Part shown: positions 1 to 13,238 of the stretch, in pieces
Layout: the number at the start of each line of letters is the position of its first letter
How positions within the stretch are numbered: the first letter of the stretch is position 1
Source of the DNA: Telmatactis stephensoni
Taxonomy: Eukaryota; Cnidaria; Anthozoa; Actiniaria; Isophelliidae
Assembly (NCBI GenBank): GCA_029948255.1
Contig: JALIZF010001766.1
Coordinates: 186,001 to 250,000, forward strand
Reading direction: 5' to 3'
Length of the DNA stretch: 64,000 bases
Notes under the pieces: generated by a model
What the model was told of the DNA's origin: nothing
What the model saw: only the letters and a program-made list of their open reading frames with translations
Databases searched by the model: none
Program-made: the position numbers and the translations under genes

Positions 1-2270
1 TTGGCTAACTAATTTTAGTGGGATGATAATATATTATACAACTTTCTAAATTATCAATTTCAACAAATATTGCACATGGATATATTAACAATTACTATTT
101 CATACATATTTGAGTGAAAATATAAACTTGTCCTTGATTTTCAATTATTTGTCAAGGCTAATGCCAGTATAGTAGTATACATTGTCAGAGATGAAAGTCA
201 TTTATTATATATTGCATCTGAATGAACTTCTTGTTTCTGACTTCTGTATTCTCTTGTAAATTTCCAATTGGTTCAAACATGTTTCTTTTACAGTCATCTT
301 CTTTATGCAATTTCTAAGAAGAAACACAGCAATGTAATATCAGTGCAATATGTTCCAAGAAAAGTAAGCACTGTATACAGTGTAAACACAGACAAAACAA
401 TTGTTTATTTCTTTATAGAGCACATGCATGCTTCAGTTCTTTCTACACATAAACTCCTGTAAGTAATGTATAAAGAATGAGATAGTGTGTTATATCAGTG
501 GATAAGATCCAAGCCGAAGGCGAGGATCTTTAGAGCCAATATAACACACTCTCTCATTCTTTATTTAACTTATCCAACTTCTAGTTGTCAATTATCATAT
601 TTGACCTGAATTTTCCAAGTTTGACTATTTTTTGCTTAGAAAATCAAAATCTTTATCCGATATACAAATCTATGTTACAGCTAGTGATTTCCATTGTTTT
701 CTAATGAAATATTAATGAGTTTGATAATATAGAGTTACAAATAATTTTAGCAACAATACACCCAATAAATGCCTTTTGATACTATGTGATGCTGGCTCCT
801 TTTCTACCTGCTTAGCAATTAACCTTTTCAGCATCAGCGTGTACATATAGTACTTTGTGTTATGGTCACCAAAAAGTCTACACTAGAATGAATTGTCATT
901 ACAATGTGAAATCAAAAACAATTTACCCTAGTTTATCCATGATGGATTCTGTCACTAAGTTCTCAAATGAATAGATCAAAACAATTATAAAAATAGACCT
1001 CTATGAGGCCATGTGGTTAATGGCCTCAAATCCAAATATAGATAAAGAAACGAAAATGCAAAAAAAGGCAAACTGAAAGAATGATGTCAACAACGATCCT
1101 GGACAAACTGACTGCTTTGGGAAATGCAATGCATTCCCCTTTCCTCCTCTAAATCACCTTAAAATGCAACCAATCCATCCAAAAACCACAATTTTGATAA
1201 ATTTCTATATTTGAATAAATCGACCAAAGATTGGGCTACCTGCGAGCATCTAAAGAGCAGACCCCCCCCCCCTCCGAATTATGCACGCATGCATGAAGCC
1301 TATGGCATAGTGTGTTACTGGCATAAAGTTAGTAAACACAAAAACGAAGATTTAAACTAATATTTCAAAACAAAAACAACAACAACAACAACAAACACTA
1401 AAAGTCAATATTTTAAAGTGGCAAACTATTTTCTCGAACTCATTGATTATTCATGAGGTAATCAACCAACCAGGTGCTTCAAATTGGGTCACATGATGAA
1501 CTTTGAAACCCCGGAAAGTCCGCTCTAAAGTACTTTGAACTGATTTCAAAATCCGCTCTAAAGTACTTTGAAATGATTTCAAATTATAATTCTTTACTTG
1601 GACTTGGAAATAATTTCCAGACAATCCTGGGGTGTTTAATATTCCATGTATATATCTATGTCATAAATGTACTTTGGTAACACTTTCTATAATTACTCTT
1701 AGAAATATTAGCTCAGAAAAACATAGCTCCTTATCTACATTATTTAAAAGCATTAAAAGTCTACTGAAATATTTTCATTATAACCAGTACGGAGACTCTA
1801 ACTCCTAACCACTAACTTACTAATCTCTACTGCTTACCATGCCACTAAGCCACTAGTTAACTTGTTGACCAGAAAGGAATTTTTTTGAAATGTTATAGAA
1901 AATATCAGTCCATGCATAACTATTAGTCGATAGTTCCATTATAATAAAATGGGTAAATATCTGACCAAAGATTCCTCTTGAATAATTAATGAGTTTGAGA
2001 AGTTGTTTAAAGGCCTCCAATTCGGACTTGACTGTATTTCAAAGTCCTCACTGCGCCTCGAACTGGAACAAATTGCGCTGACTTTGAGATACCGTCCAGT
2101 CCTCATTGTCACCTTTAAACATATTACTTAAAATTGCGTAGTCTACAGTTTTACAACAATTTATGACAAGACTCTTTTCATGACAAGACAATTTATGACA
2201 AGACTTTCTTGGTGACTGCAACACAAAGAAAAAATGTGCACGTTGATGCCCAAAAGGTCAGTTCCAGCTA
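1..2270. other. Non-coding AT-rich DNA
   Basis: No coding exon with a recognisable family was seen. The stretch holds one palindromic MITE (468-573), a short C-run near 1,261, a CAA-rich run near 1,375-1,395, and a short direct duplication of the phrase CTCTAAAGTACTTTGAA near 1,524-1,572. The single 64-codon frame at 268-462 matches nothing I know and has no splice or context support. Confidence 0.5.
468..573. repeat. Palindromic MITE-like hairpin
   Basis: The left arm (TATAAAGAATGAGATAGTGTG, about 469-490) returns inverted at about 545-565 as CACACTCTCTCATTCTTTAT. A GC-richer loop containing GGCGAGGATCTT lies between. This is the shape of a short foldback MITE; similar foldbacks lie near 12.5, 28.7 and 30.1 kb. 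Confidence 0.6.
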
Positions 2271-5200
2271 CTACATATAATTATTTACCTGTCTACAAGT
2301 CAAGACAAGGGTGTCAAAGCAAGGAACTCAGAGTTCAATTCATTTAACTTATGCAACCACAAGTGCATCTCTTTATCCTCCTAGAGAGAGACAAAGAAAG
2401 AAATATTAGCTTATTATATATACTTAATGTAGCCTTCAGTTCTTTGTGAGTATCAATACCTGTGCTGATATATTTAGAGTAATGAATTTAGCCACTGACA
2501 ATAGACCCCTATCTCAAACACTAGATATACACAATTAATTGTCCCTTTATCTATGGAACAGTTGTTAATTAATATGCTAGCATTCTTTAGACAGTGTTTG
2601 CATTTACCTGCCTACAAGACAAGTCTGCACAATGGTATATAGGAACTCAGAGTTGAATTCATCAATATATAATGGGTGCATTTTATATTTTACTTTATAA
2701 TCGGTGCATTTTGAGTAGAAACCACACATTTTGTGCAACCACATATAACCAAGTATATATGCCTCTTTATTCTTCTAGAGAGAGAGCCAATAAAGTAAAA
2801 AAGGCATAAACCTGTAATCTAGCTTGGACTCAGCTTGTCTATTTTAGGATCACCACACAGAATATAAAAAGTCAAAATTTATTACAAGCACTGTACATAC
2901 CCTTATCTACACGACAATTGTTACACAACATGCTTTGTATTAAGTCAATCACTGCATTTACCTGCCTTAACAAGTCTGGATGGGTACAAGCAACAATCTT
3001 CTGCAACCCAGGGTGGGTCTCTTAATTATCCTCCTAAAGAAACACAAAGAGAGAAAAAGTTGTCATGCTAATAAGAGCGCATGCATACTTCAGTTCAGGG
3101 AATTCAAAGTTAATTTATTCAATTAAGGAACAGTTGACCAGGTTGTGGTTACAGTCACATCATGACATAAATGCATATTAAATACCTGTACTGACATTAA
3201 GATTAATAAATTCAGCCACAATATAGATCCAATTATAATACCTAGACAACATTGCAAACACTATCACAAGGTATCATCCCTTTATCTATGCAACAGTTGT
3301 TAAGGTTCACCAAAATACAGCATAACTTGTAAACACAGACTGCCATATGTAATTGACTAATAAACTTTAACTATTATGCAAACTTGGGTTCTTGTTATCT
3401 GATGAGGTTGTATGCCTCATATATAATACAAATAGCAGTACTTCCCAATTTAAATATTATATAGCTACAATTTTTCACAAAATAGTTGACCCTAAAGTGA
3501 GTCATCAGTTACTATAATTACCATTGCTTAAAATGGTTGACCCAGTTATCATGCAGTTATTAGCATTACAATTCATTGCATGTTTAATAGTATATATCCC
3601 AATCTTTTCATTGTGTAAGGAATTCTTCCTACTTTATTTCATGAAAGTACCTGTAATATTTGAATGATGCCTGAGTGTAAACAGTGGGCAGACTATCTTT
3701 ATGGTGATATGTCTCTTCTGAAAGTAGGAATTAATTCACTCACCCAGTTTCTAACTTAAGTGACCTTTCTGAAGATAGAATTGGTAAGATGCATAAAAGT
3801 GTATATTAGGTAACATTATCTGACAGTTCTGATTTAAAAGCAGAGAACATAACATAAAAAATATGCAAACATTATGGGCCATTTATCAATTCAAAACAGT
3901 CTGCGATTATAATCAGTGTAAGACAATAAATTATGCTAAGAGCACATGCATACTTCAATTCAGAGAATTAAAAGTTAATAATAATTATTTGTATTAAGGA
4001 ACAGTTGACCAGGTTGTGGTTACATCAAATAAATAATTAAAATAAATCTCGACATTATGCTTCCATAACTGACATTTTGAAAGTCAACCTCTGTCCACCC
4101 AACAGTCCAGACCTGACCAACATCAGATAGATCATAATCATCACTTACTTGCTCATATATTTTGATACAGTTTACATATCAACCTTTATCACGTCCAACT
4201 TACTTTTTTGTGCATAGTTCACATGACCAGTACTCAAGGTAAGATATACACCTGTGCAGTTAATATAATTTGGTACAAATAATCTTCTGAAAAAGAAAAA
4301 TTAAATGTGAATTTTCCTTGATGTGACTCTTTACAACACTACTGAGAGCCCACAGTCCAAGCCCACAACTGATTCATTATTCCAATTAGCTAAATGAACT
4401 CAGATTATAACAATAAATTGCACAAAATGTGAACTTACAACACAATGGCCTAACTAAATGTACAATTCAATCACATACACCCCTAATTTAAATAATTTCT
4501 CACTTGCTTAAACTATAGCACTCATCCCTCTCATCCACATAGAGAATTATTTCTTTCCCAATTGCCAATTATTTATACAATTGTTGTCCATAACAAGAGA
4601 AATACACTTACCTATCCACAAATCCAGACATTAGGGTCTAAAGGAACTCAAAGCTGAATTCATCTTGTGCAAGCATCTCTTCCTCCTTCTAGTCAGACAC
4701 AAGAAATAAATAATTATTAGTTAATTATACTTAATGCAGCCTTCATTTCTTTCTAAATATACCTGATTATACTGCATCACACTTGACTCAATCACAACAG
4801 TATGTAGAATTCCAATTGATGTGATCTCCAACCAGATGGGAGGCAAACATCTTGTAATTAAAATAAAAACAAAGGCTTAAAGCCAGTAAATGCATATAAT
4901 TATAAACTAATTTTGATGATGATTCTCAAACCCTTTGGTTGCCCTGGTGAACATTATACGCATATATGTTAGTACGTATTGTATAGCAAAAATCGACCTT
5001 GATTTAAAACCACTTGCTCTTGTATTGGAACATTTAATTTCTCATGACAATGCACAACCCCAATGTTAAATCTCCAATCAATGGAAGGCAAGCACCTTGT
5101 ACATGAATGAACAAAATAAATGAACAAATAAATGCAACTGTATATCTTAATTGTATACCTTTTGTTGTTATCAATATTTTACTTGCATCTTAGTTGTAAA

Positions 5201-6000
5201 AATTAGGGAGTTAACCTCAAGATTATATACTTATTAGCTAGACTTGCATCACGATCACAACCATGCTGAGAACCCTAAGGTAATCTCTTATTCAATGATA
5301 GGCATCTGATAGAATAATGAATTAAACAGTGAGTGAATTGTGAACTCTGATAAAAACTCATATTTTTTACAATTTTGAACTTGCATGTGATGACAGACCC
5401 ATCCATTAATCTAAAAGTATTGTGTGCATCCATAATTTTCACATAATTCTGCCAGAGTCTCTTGACTGCATACATATACCACTGATTATATTAGAAATAA
5501 TTTCAATTGGCAGCACATATTATCTCAGGATATCTCATAGAATGAAAACAGGAATACCCATATACTAATAAACCATCACCTGATTTTTTTCATAGCTTTC
5601 TTATTTCTCCCTACTCAGCTCTTTTATCATCATAAATGAATTATGCTGAATTGTAAGCATATCTATTTCAGTAGTTAGGAAGCAGACGTGGCATTTTTAC
5701 TGGACCACTTGGCTCACAACCATGAAGTGGGAAGTCTACTTGAAAAATAATAGCAAATAACACAATTATCTAAATGAGACACACAATAATTTTCCTCCCC
5801 CCCCCCTTTCACCTGTATGTGGACATCATCTTACTAGGAGAAACTGTATTTGTAAGAAATATACTTACATTTCTGTGAGTGGAGAAAAAAGGGGTCACAA
5901 CCATGCCAAATCCCAAGGCAATCTTAAATCCATTAATGGAGGTATCTGAAAGTAAGAATGAAAAAAGTGATAAAATTTTTGAACAGAGTGTTTTTTCCAT
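2270..6000 (-). other. Repeated exon-like modules, degenerate
   Basis: On the minus strand several diverged copies of an exon-like module recur. Each has a pyrimidine-rich stretch plus AG, then a GAGGAxxAAGAGATGC-like opening, a GAATTxAACTCTGAGTTCCTT-like core, and a GTAAAT or GTAAGT donor. Copies lie near 2,285-2,390, 2,600-2,780, 2,955-3,040 and 4,610-4,700. A second pair (5,225-5,335 and 5,860-5,950) shares ATxCCT...TTGCCTTGGG...CATGGTTGTGA after an AG, and a third pair near 4,810-4,855 and 5,070-5,105 shares a TTGCCTxCCAT core. Open frames are short and interrupted. It could be a tandemly duplicated exon of a decayed gene, a lncRNA locus, or plain tandem duplication. Confidence 0.3.
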
Positions 6001-6115
6001 ATGACTTTGAGTCTATGACTAAATTAGGAACTGTCTCTTAATTCAGTTGGCTAAATTTATTTCAAACTACTTGTGACTTACCCTTAGCAAGTTAAGGCCT
6101 GCAAGAACAATTATT

Positions 6116-6510
6116 TTTACAACACTTGATACTAATCTCGCGATCTGATTGCATTTGGTTGATTAGAGTGTCAGTAAGAGGACAGACACACTGCTGACAT
6201 GTTTCAGTGCGCACACTCATTCTGTTCCCCCGTTTGAAAATGATTTTTTAACTTTTATCTCTGGCCCTGTTGTAGTAGTAATGTTATTATTATTACAATA
6301 AAGTTATTATATATTATTATATATAAGTAATTGTTGTAAAAAACGAATTGAAGATGGTTTTGAGTTGAATTGTCTGTCCTCTTATTGACACACTCTTGAG
6401 GCCATAAAATGTTTAAAACTTTGCAGTGAAAATTCCCTTGAGTTTTGAACATTTTATGACGTCAAGAGTGTGTCAATAAGAGGACAGACAACTCAAAACC
6501 ATCTTCAATT
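6116..6510 (+). repeat. MITE-like repeat, copy 1
   Basis: Begins TTACAACACTTGATACTAAT and ends in a long foldback: TTGAAGATGGTTTTGAGTTG near 6,349 returns inverted at 6,490-6,510, and the CAAGAGTGTGTCAATAAGAG phrase is in both arms. A second copy lies inverted at 13,239-13,591. Confidence 0.65.
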
Positions 6511-7280
6511 TGTTAAGTGCACAGGGACTCATGATATATAATCAGCACCTTTTTAGAACTGGTGAGGAGTTCTCTACCTCAGTTAGGATAATATACTCTT
6601 AAGTAACAAAGTTTAAGCATCCATAGGTCAAATAATAGATAAATTTTATCAGATGGAAAGTTCAATGACATATGTGTATAACTTTATAAAATAATTATAA
6701 TTATTATTTTGCTACCTTTTGATTATTGCATGCTCATGTGTATGGGATAGTTGTATGGGATAAATTAACTGCACTAATTAAAGTTGTCAATTTGTGCATA
6801 ACTTTGAAGATGCCTCCTGCCCCTTCATGTCTTATGTATAGGATAATGGACGAGCTCTGAGCTTTATTGAAAATAATGACCGAGCGCGCATTCGCGAGTC
6901 CATTATCCATTTTAATGCACACTTTCATTGTTTTCGAAGAAAAAAAAGTCATTAACTTTTCAGTGTTTTGCAAAAGAAAAAATTTATTAACAAGCTCGAA
7001 ATGTGATATGAAAAATGTTCTATAATAACTGAACAAAAGACAACAAGCTTTGTTTAAAATACGCCTACAACCTTTATTTTGTTGATTGGCTTTTTAGTCA
7101 TTAACAAATGAGCATGTAGGTATAGTTCTGCACTTAGTATGAAAGTTTTAATGAACTGCAAGCGCAAAATTACTTACTGGAATTTCACTAAATGGGATAT
7201 TGTCCCTTTGAATAGAAATAAAAACTTTTAAGTTTTTGCATATTCACGTTCCATAGTCGCACGGGACTATAAAATCAAGC
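6511..7280. other. 5' flank of the recombinase gene
   Basis: No coding exon seen. It holds a small foldback whose arms read GGATAATGGAC near 6,841 and GTCCATTATCC near 6,898. The last 200 bases should contain the promoter of the gene starting at 7,281/7,326, but I see no clear TATA box. Confidence 0.4.
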
Positions 7281-7325
7281 TTGGCGTGTTACCAAATGTG
7301 CATTTCGTTTGAGCTTGCGACGGAG

Positions 7326-9792
7326 ATGGAGACGTATGATGACGAGGATGCAATACTTTCTCAATTGCTGGATGCTTTGGAAAACGAAAATCCATCTGTT
7401 TTAAGTCCAGGTAATTTAAAAATGTTCTTAAATTATTTTGCATCTTGTATTATCGAGTTCATCATGAGGTACGTCTTGTACGTAATTTCAGGGTTTTTTG
7501 TACTTATCTTTATTCATTTGCTTGTTAGTGATTGAAGAGAAGTGTAGTCATGAAACACGTTTCAAGAAAATGGACGAGAAAGATTTGTTGGAATTAGCAT
7601 CAGAGTCCATTCCAACCAATACCAAGAGAAAAGCAATGTTGGCTTTCCGTTTATACGAGTCATGGCAGAATTGGCGAAAGAGCAACTTTGCAGATGAGCA
7701 GGATGAGAAGTCAAAGGTTTTAAAGATATTGGAGAAAACCACAGAATTATTAGATATATCAAGAGATGAAGACCTATGTGAAGTTCTTTCTCAATTCATC
7801 ACAGAAGTCAGAAAGGAGGGAGGCGAAAGATATCCTGGAAAAACATTGCATGAGATAGTGAGTAGTTTGCAGAAGTATTTTGAAATGAAGGGAAAACAAG
7901 TTCAGCTTTTCGCCGTAGGAGGGCAGTTTGACAAACTTCAAAAAGCTTTAGACGTGGAAATGAAAATATCTACCAGCAATAAGCTACAATCATTGCCAGT
8001 ATTGTTGGCACGATATTGTTGTGATGCGCGCGAAAAGTAGATGGTGATAAGATTGGCTCCCCCCATGCCCCCTTTACAATGTTGCTGTGAAAATCCCGAC
8101 ACCTACGACTCGGCAATCAGCTCGTAATACCTTTTATCTAGCAGCAACATTGTACAGGGGGGAGGGGGGTCCAATAGCACGGTCACAAAGTGTACAATTG
8201 TAGAAATATCCGTTGAATGCACATCGTGCCAACTAATTTTGGCAAGGATTGTGTAAAGAGCATTTTATGGTCTATGTACTATAAACCGAATACCAGAGAA
8301 CTAATTTATTACCGCTAATAATGTATGCTAGTGGACGTTTTCATTGATAGCGAAAAAGTTCAGAGGTTTCTCTTAGTTCTTAAAAAATATGAGAAAATTG
8401 GTAGCTGTTGAAAGTGATGAAATCCTGTTTTTCAGTAAAACCAATGGTGCATACCTATAAGTCTAAAAGAATGACACCAAAAACATGTTTTACGAGATCG
8501 GAAGTGAAACAAGCCATTTCAAGTAGATTGGTTTGACCTTTGTCATTAGTGGTCGATGATTAGATTTGTTGGTATTGCGTTTGCATAGTAGTAAGATAGC
8601 ATGCAATCCACGTGACATAAAATACGTATTTACAATGTTAACCAAAGAATAAATTCGCCCTGACTCTTAAAGCCCCGAGATTTAGAAAACCGCTGATGCA
8701 AAAAAAACTGTAAGACTATATTAAAGTTCTAGGAAGTCTAAGGATTCACTATATTATTTGCCATGAGCGGCTTAAATCACCATGGCATACTAGCCTGGGT
8801 GTCGATTCTCAGCAAAAACATGGTATTTTTGTTGTATAGTTAGGACTTTAGGGCTCGTTACTAAAACAGCATGGTAGGATCGGTGACTGACGTAGCTGAA
8901 GCAATTTAGCTAATGCTTACTGTAGATAGGAACATAACCGATTGGAATCTGTGGCATTTCCCTACCTACACTTGGTTATGGTTAACATACTGATTTTGTA
9001 ATGTGTCCCAACAACATGTCATTGGGTACCCTGTGTTACGAGTACTTTTCTTGTGCCTTTACCTTGGCCTGTATCTTGACCGGGCAATGTTACATCACGA
9101 AACTTGCCACACTAGCGTCTAGCGGCCGAGATGTTTATTTCCCTTATGGGAAATAAAAATGAATTTATACTGGAGAATTTTCTTGACAAATGTTTTTAGG
9201 AATGTGTTTAACGATTTTCCACAGGAAGCCCAACGGTGCTCCCCTCAAAGCTCCTTTAATATATCTAATAATTCAATAATATTAGCCTGTTTTGAAAATG
9301 TTTCTTTTCTATGTTAAAGTACCACTAATTCGTAATGTAATGACGCCCAGACTTTGCTTCGATAATTATTATGTCTACATTTTTCAACGGTGCTCCATCG
9401 CAATATAAGAAATATTCGATAGTATTCCTCTTCTCTTATACATAAGACACGGAGCACCGTTGTAAAAAGGTCTTAACGTGTTTTGATGTGAAATTTTTTG
9501 TCACGAGAGATAAGGAGTGATATTTCTATTACTATTTTCTTTGCTTATTTCTCTTTGAACACTCAAGCTTTTGATTTATGAGAGCAAAAAGCACGGAGAA
9601 TCGTGGAGCATCGTTGCTTTGTATTAGGCTCACTGCTGTACAGATCATATTACTTGTTGCTACTTGTTGTGGCTTCTTTTGCACCGCCTCACCTTTAGAG
9701 ATAAACATTGCCTTGCATGCTTCGAATTCATATCATTTATACCTTTGCCAATAAACGTAGGATATGTATGTGTGTATATGTATGCTTGTATG

Positions 9793-9841
<49 letters not shown>

Positions 9842-11474
9842 TTATATATAAACACAATCAAATTATATTACTATGGCAACATGTAAAATATCATTGAAAT
9901 TTGTAATATATGTAGAAATGTAGAAATGTATATATGTAGACATGTAAAATGAATGTAAATTATTTGTATATTTATAAAAAAGGTAATGTTTTCTCTATTG
10001 GATAAAAATTTAAATAAAGTGTGATGATGATGATGATGATGATGATGCTATGCCAAAGTGTTAATTGAGTGACTACAGGATTTAGATCGATTAAGTAAGA
10101 GGTTCGTCTTCCATCTGCTTGTAAATAAGTGATAATAGTGCTCCTTTTATTCTTAGCTCCAATAAAATACACGTATTTAAATTCCCAAAACGACCTTTCT
10201 TCATATTTTAGGCAAAGTTGCCGCTATCTCATGGTTGGTTTGGACAGGGAAGTATACATTTTCTACAAAGTATAATTAAATCGTTTGAGTGAAACACCAA
10301 CCACACCAATCGTACCTCGCTCCTTAGAAAATATGACCAATGATCGAGTCTGCTATAGAGTTATACGACCAATTTTGTGTTTCTACAATCATTGCCAGTA
10401 TTGTTGGCACGATATTGTTGTGATGCGCGCGAAAAGTAGATGGTGATGAGATTGGCTCCCCCCATGCCCCCTTTACAATGTTGCTGTGAAAATCCCGACA
10501 CCTACGACTCGGCAATCAGCTCGTAATACCTTTTATCTAGCAGCAACATTGTACAGGGGGGAGGGGGGTCCAATAGCACGGTCACAAAGTGTACAATTGT
10601 AGAAATATCCGTTGAATGCACATCGTGCCAACTAATTTTGGCAAGGATTGTAGGCTTACAAAGAAAACAAGCACAAGTTATTTCCGAAGAAATGAAGAAT
10701 GATCTTTGGGGAAAAAAAATTCTTGGAGATAGTTGTCCCAAAGTTTTGTTGAGAACAACTCTTTATTTGATAGGCCTAAATTTTGGGATGCGGGCTGGGG
10801 ATGAGCATAGAAATTTGTCCATAAGGAATTTTTCATTTCATTGTGATTCCGAGGGAAGGGAATATTTGCTTTATTCTGAGGGTGTGTCTAAAACCATCCA
10901 GGGTGGTTTAAAACATCGTAAGCTAACTCCTAAAGTTAGTAGGGCATATGCTAACGTCCAATGTCCAGAGAAATGCATTGTGCGAATTGTGAAGAGTTAC
11001 ATAGAAAGATGCCCAAAAGAGGCATTAGATAATGCATTTTATTTAAAGCCCTTACAAAATTATGAGCAGAAGAAGTTCTGGTATTGTAGTGTCCCCTTGG
11101 GTCATAATACGCTTAAGAATGTAGTCCAATCAATGATGAAAGAAGCTGGGGTGGATGGTTTTTTCACAAATCATTCTTTAAGAGCAACAGCTGCAACTAT
11201 ATTGTTCCAGGAAAATGTTGATGACAAATTAATTAGGGGTGTCACTGGTCACAGATCAGAGTCTTTACAGAGCTACAAAAGGGTATCTGACAAACAATTA
11301 GCTAAGGTTTCCAATATTGTTCAATCTGGGAAGGAAGGCATTTGTAGTAGCACCGAAATGGCAAACATTTGGAAACCGCCGCCCGAAGCTTTGGGGATTC
11401 CTAGTAATTCAGGGCAAATATGTTTGAATGTAAGTGGTGGTGCCATATGCAATATTACAATTCATAACAATTGA
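7326..11474 (+). CDS. DUF3504/Crypton-type tyrosine recombinase, interrupted
   Basis: Two-exon gene. Exon 1 (ATG at 7,326 or 7,281) ends at 7,410 with a GTAATT donor; exon 2 begins after the AG at 7,528, and the phases agree. Exon 2 runs to 7,986 and resumes at 10,653 after a 2.66-kb insertion. The second half carries the tyrosine-recombinase catalytic set: Arg in NFGMRAGDE, His and Arg in NHSLRATA, His/Arg in GHRS, and Tyr in SYKR. Family knowledge: DUF3504 proteins are Crypton transposases or domesticated relatives (ZMYM/QRICH1/KIAA1958-like). The N-terminal half (ELASESIPTNTKRKA, SNFADEQ) is the usual N-terminal region of animal DUF3504 proteins. The stop is at 11,472-11,474. As it stands the insertion adds a stop at 8,038-8,040. 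Whether this is a mobile Crypton or a host gene copy cannot be decided from one locus. Confidence 0.75.
7987..8251 (+). repeat. TA-target MITE, left copy
   Basis: Starts CAATCATTGCCAG, ends TTTTGGCAAGGATTG; the outer ~29 bases are inverted repeats sharing TTGGCACGAT. An inner foldback pairs TTTACAATGTTGCTG (8,074) with CAGCAACATTGTACA (8,141). Flanked by TA on the left and TG on the right. Confidence 0.8.
9669..10045 (+). mobile_element. Retroposon 3' tail, copy 1
   Basis: Starts near TGTGGCTTCTTTTGCACC, contains a (TA)n tract at about 9,800-9,838 and ends AAATAAAGTG followed by (TGA)n. A near-identical copy is at 62,807-63,160. An AATAAA-like signal followed by a microsatellite tail is the usual 3' end of L2/CR1-type non-LTR elements or their SINE partners; no coding part is present. 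Confidence 0.6.
10386..10650 (+). repeat. TA-target MITE, right copy
   Basis: Same orientation and almost the same sequence as 7,987-8,251 (GATGAG here against GATAAG there). It is flanked by TA on both sides; the right TA is also the boundary of the composite insertion. Confidence 0.8.
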
Positions 11475-13238
11475 TTTCTTTTTTGACATAGAGTGATTTT
11501 CATTGTTCTGTTTAAAGACCTTTAAGGTAAAACTAAGCTTATAGTAGAGAATTATTTCCCTAAGTCGGCTATAAGGCTTTGAGGGATCAAGAAAATCACT
11601 CTATACCAGCTACTATTATCAAAGTGTTACACTTTCATATAATTTATGATTTATTGATTGAAATAATAATTTATCGTAGCCTAATCATAGTGCATTGAAT
11701 GTTCATTAAAGATTATTTCTTGTTGTTGTCACCTGTATAAATTTCGTATTTTTATGAAAACTACCCAGATATTCTTGAAGTCATTATTTCGGCTAATAAC
11801 GACCTCCTAGTAATAATGACCTCGCAATAATGACCTCGCAATAATGACCTCTCTTTTGTTTAATTCATCAGCCCCACTCTTCCCTGCTGAATTCAAAACC
11901 CTCCCCGACTTTAAGACACCAAGATATTAAAAATAAGGAATACTTCAAAACAATGAAAGTGTGTATTAAACAATCAGAGTGCACCATATTGTACATATAA
12001 GAAGGTTCTTATTAATTAAAACATGATAAAATAAAATGTTTTTGGTGCAAAATAACAAATGATTATCCAAATGCAGATCGATCCTTTATTCAATAGTCCT
12101 GCAGGCATATTGCTAAAAAAAATCTTAATGTTAATTTAATTCAATTTACTTGAAATATTTTACCTCATGTTAATTGAGCATTGACTTTTCAAAATTCCAC
12201 CAAGTTTTAGATTGCAACAATGAACAATGTTGCATCAATTGAAGACATATGGTTAGGCATTTCATTCTTTTTATCTATGTTTCAATTTACTATTACCTGC
12301 ATAAAGCATTATTGTCATGCTGTGTTTGTTACTTCTAGATTTTATAGATTCTTAATTAAGTTCTTTGGGATTAAAGTTTCATCTTCAATTTTGTTTTGTT
12401 TTCACTGGCAAATTTCATCTTAAATTTAATTTACCAAGCTTTTGGGCTTTTGCCTTGATGGTCATGCAGGTTGTTTATCAATTAGACAACAGAAAACCAC
12501 ATGCCTATGGTGTTATATTAACATACAAGAGAAAATATAAAGAATGAAAAACAAACGTAAGGAGGGCACAAGGCGTAGTCGAGTGTGACTCTAGTTTGTT
12601 AAGAGTTCTTTATATTTTCTCAAGTGCGTCTATAACGCAATGGGCAAGCGGCTTTCTGATGTCTAATTGATTTATAACAGAGCCTAGAATGTTAAAAACA
12701 GATCAAGCCATGCAGCCCATGGGGAAATAGTACGTAGATCTTTCAGCCAATCACAGCACGCATTATAAGTGTCAACATCTTAAAAATGAATGATTCAAAT
12801 GAAAAAGACGATGATGAAGATAGTGCACATGTAGTGCCAGCCCATGGGCAAATAGTTCATAGCTTTCTCGCCAATCAGAGCACGCACAAGATTGTATATT
12901 ATAAATATCACTAAAATATTATTAAGTAACTTGCAACTACATTTTGTGTACCATTAAAACTAACAAAATTTATAATTATAAATCAGTTTATGTTCAACAT
13001 GTATTTCCCTGAAATATCCACGCACCCATCACGGAGGGATTTTGTAATTCTGAAAGGGGCCAATAGAGAAAGAACAACTTACAGAGTTTGTATTGAAGAA
13101 AAATGGAAGTTCCAGAGGAGTAAAAGTAGAACTTTAAAAAATGTCTCTCATTATCATCCGGATCCTGAATACCAGATGTTGCTAAAAAATAGCTTTCCTG
13201 CAAAAGCAATTGGAATGTATATTATAATTTAATCCACA
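11475..13238. other. Non-coding flank with foldbacks and short repeats
   Basis: No gene seen. Contents: a foldback at about 11,484-11,608 (arms CATAGAGTGATTTTC and GAAAATCACTCTAT); a short tandem array of TAATGACCTCGCAA units at about 11,780-11,855; a foldback MITE at about 12,510-12,622 (arms GAGAAAATATAAAGAAT and its complement); and a direct duplication of a CCCATGGG...CCAATCA..GCACGCA segment at about 12,715-12,762 and 12,840-12,885. The 80-codon frame at 12,990-13,232 is unsupported. Confidence 0.5.

Larger units (their letters stand above)
7987..10650. mobile_element. Composite insertion with 265-bp direct repeat ends
   Basis: This segment lies inside the recombinase ORF between TA (7,985-7,986) and TA (10,651-10,652). 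Its first and last 265 bases are near-identical direct repeats (one difference seen), and each repeat is itself bounded by about 29-bp inverted repeats. Joining the flanks with one TA puts CTA directly before GGC and restores one continuous reading frame, so both boundaries are supported to the base. The interior (8,252-10,385) has no gene; it holds a retroposon tail at 9,669-10,045 and a short foldback around CAACGGTGCTCC (9,386) and GGAGCACCGTTG (9,450). It behaves like a macro-transposon formed by two copies of one TA-target MITE. Confidence 0.75.

Noticed and set aside
9660..9897. Ile/Tyr-rich frames over the (TA)n tract, also at 62.8-63.0 kb
   Set aside because: Translations of a (TA)n run inside a retroposon tail.
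7987..10653. The recombinase gap explained as an intron
   Set aside because: A possible CCA|GTATTG donor at 7,998 is phase 0 while the TAG acceptor at 10,653 needs phase 1; the TA-flanked terminal repeats and exact frame restoration fit an insertion better.
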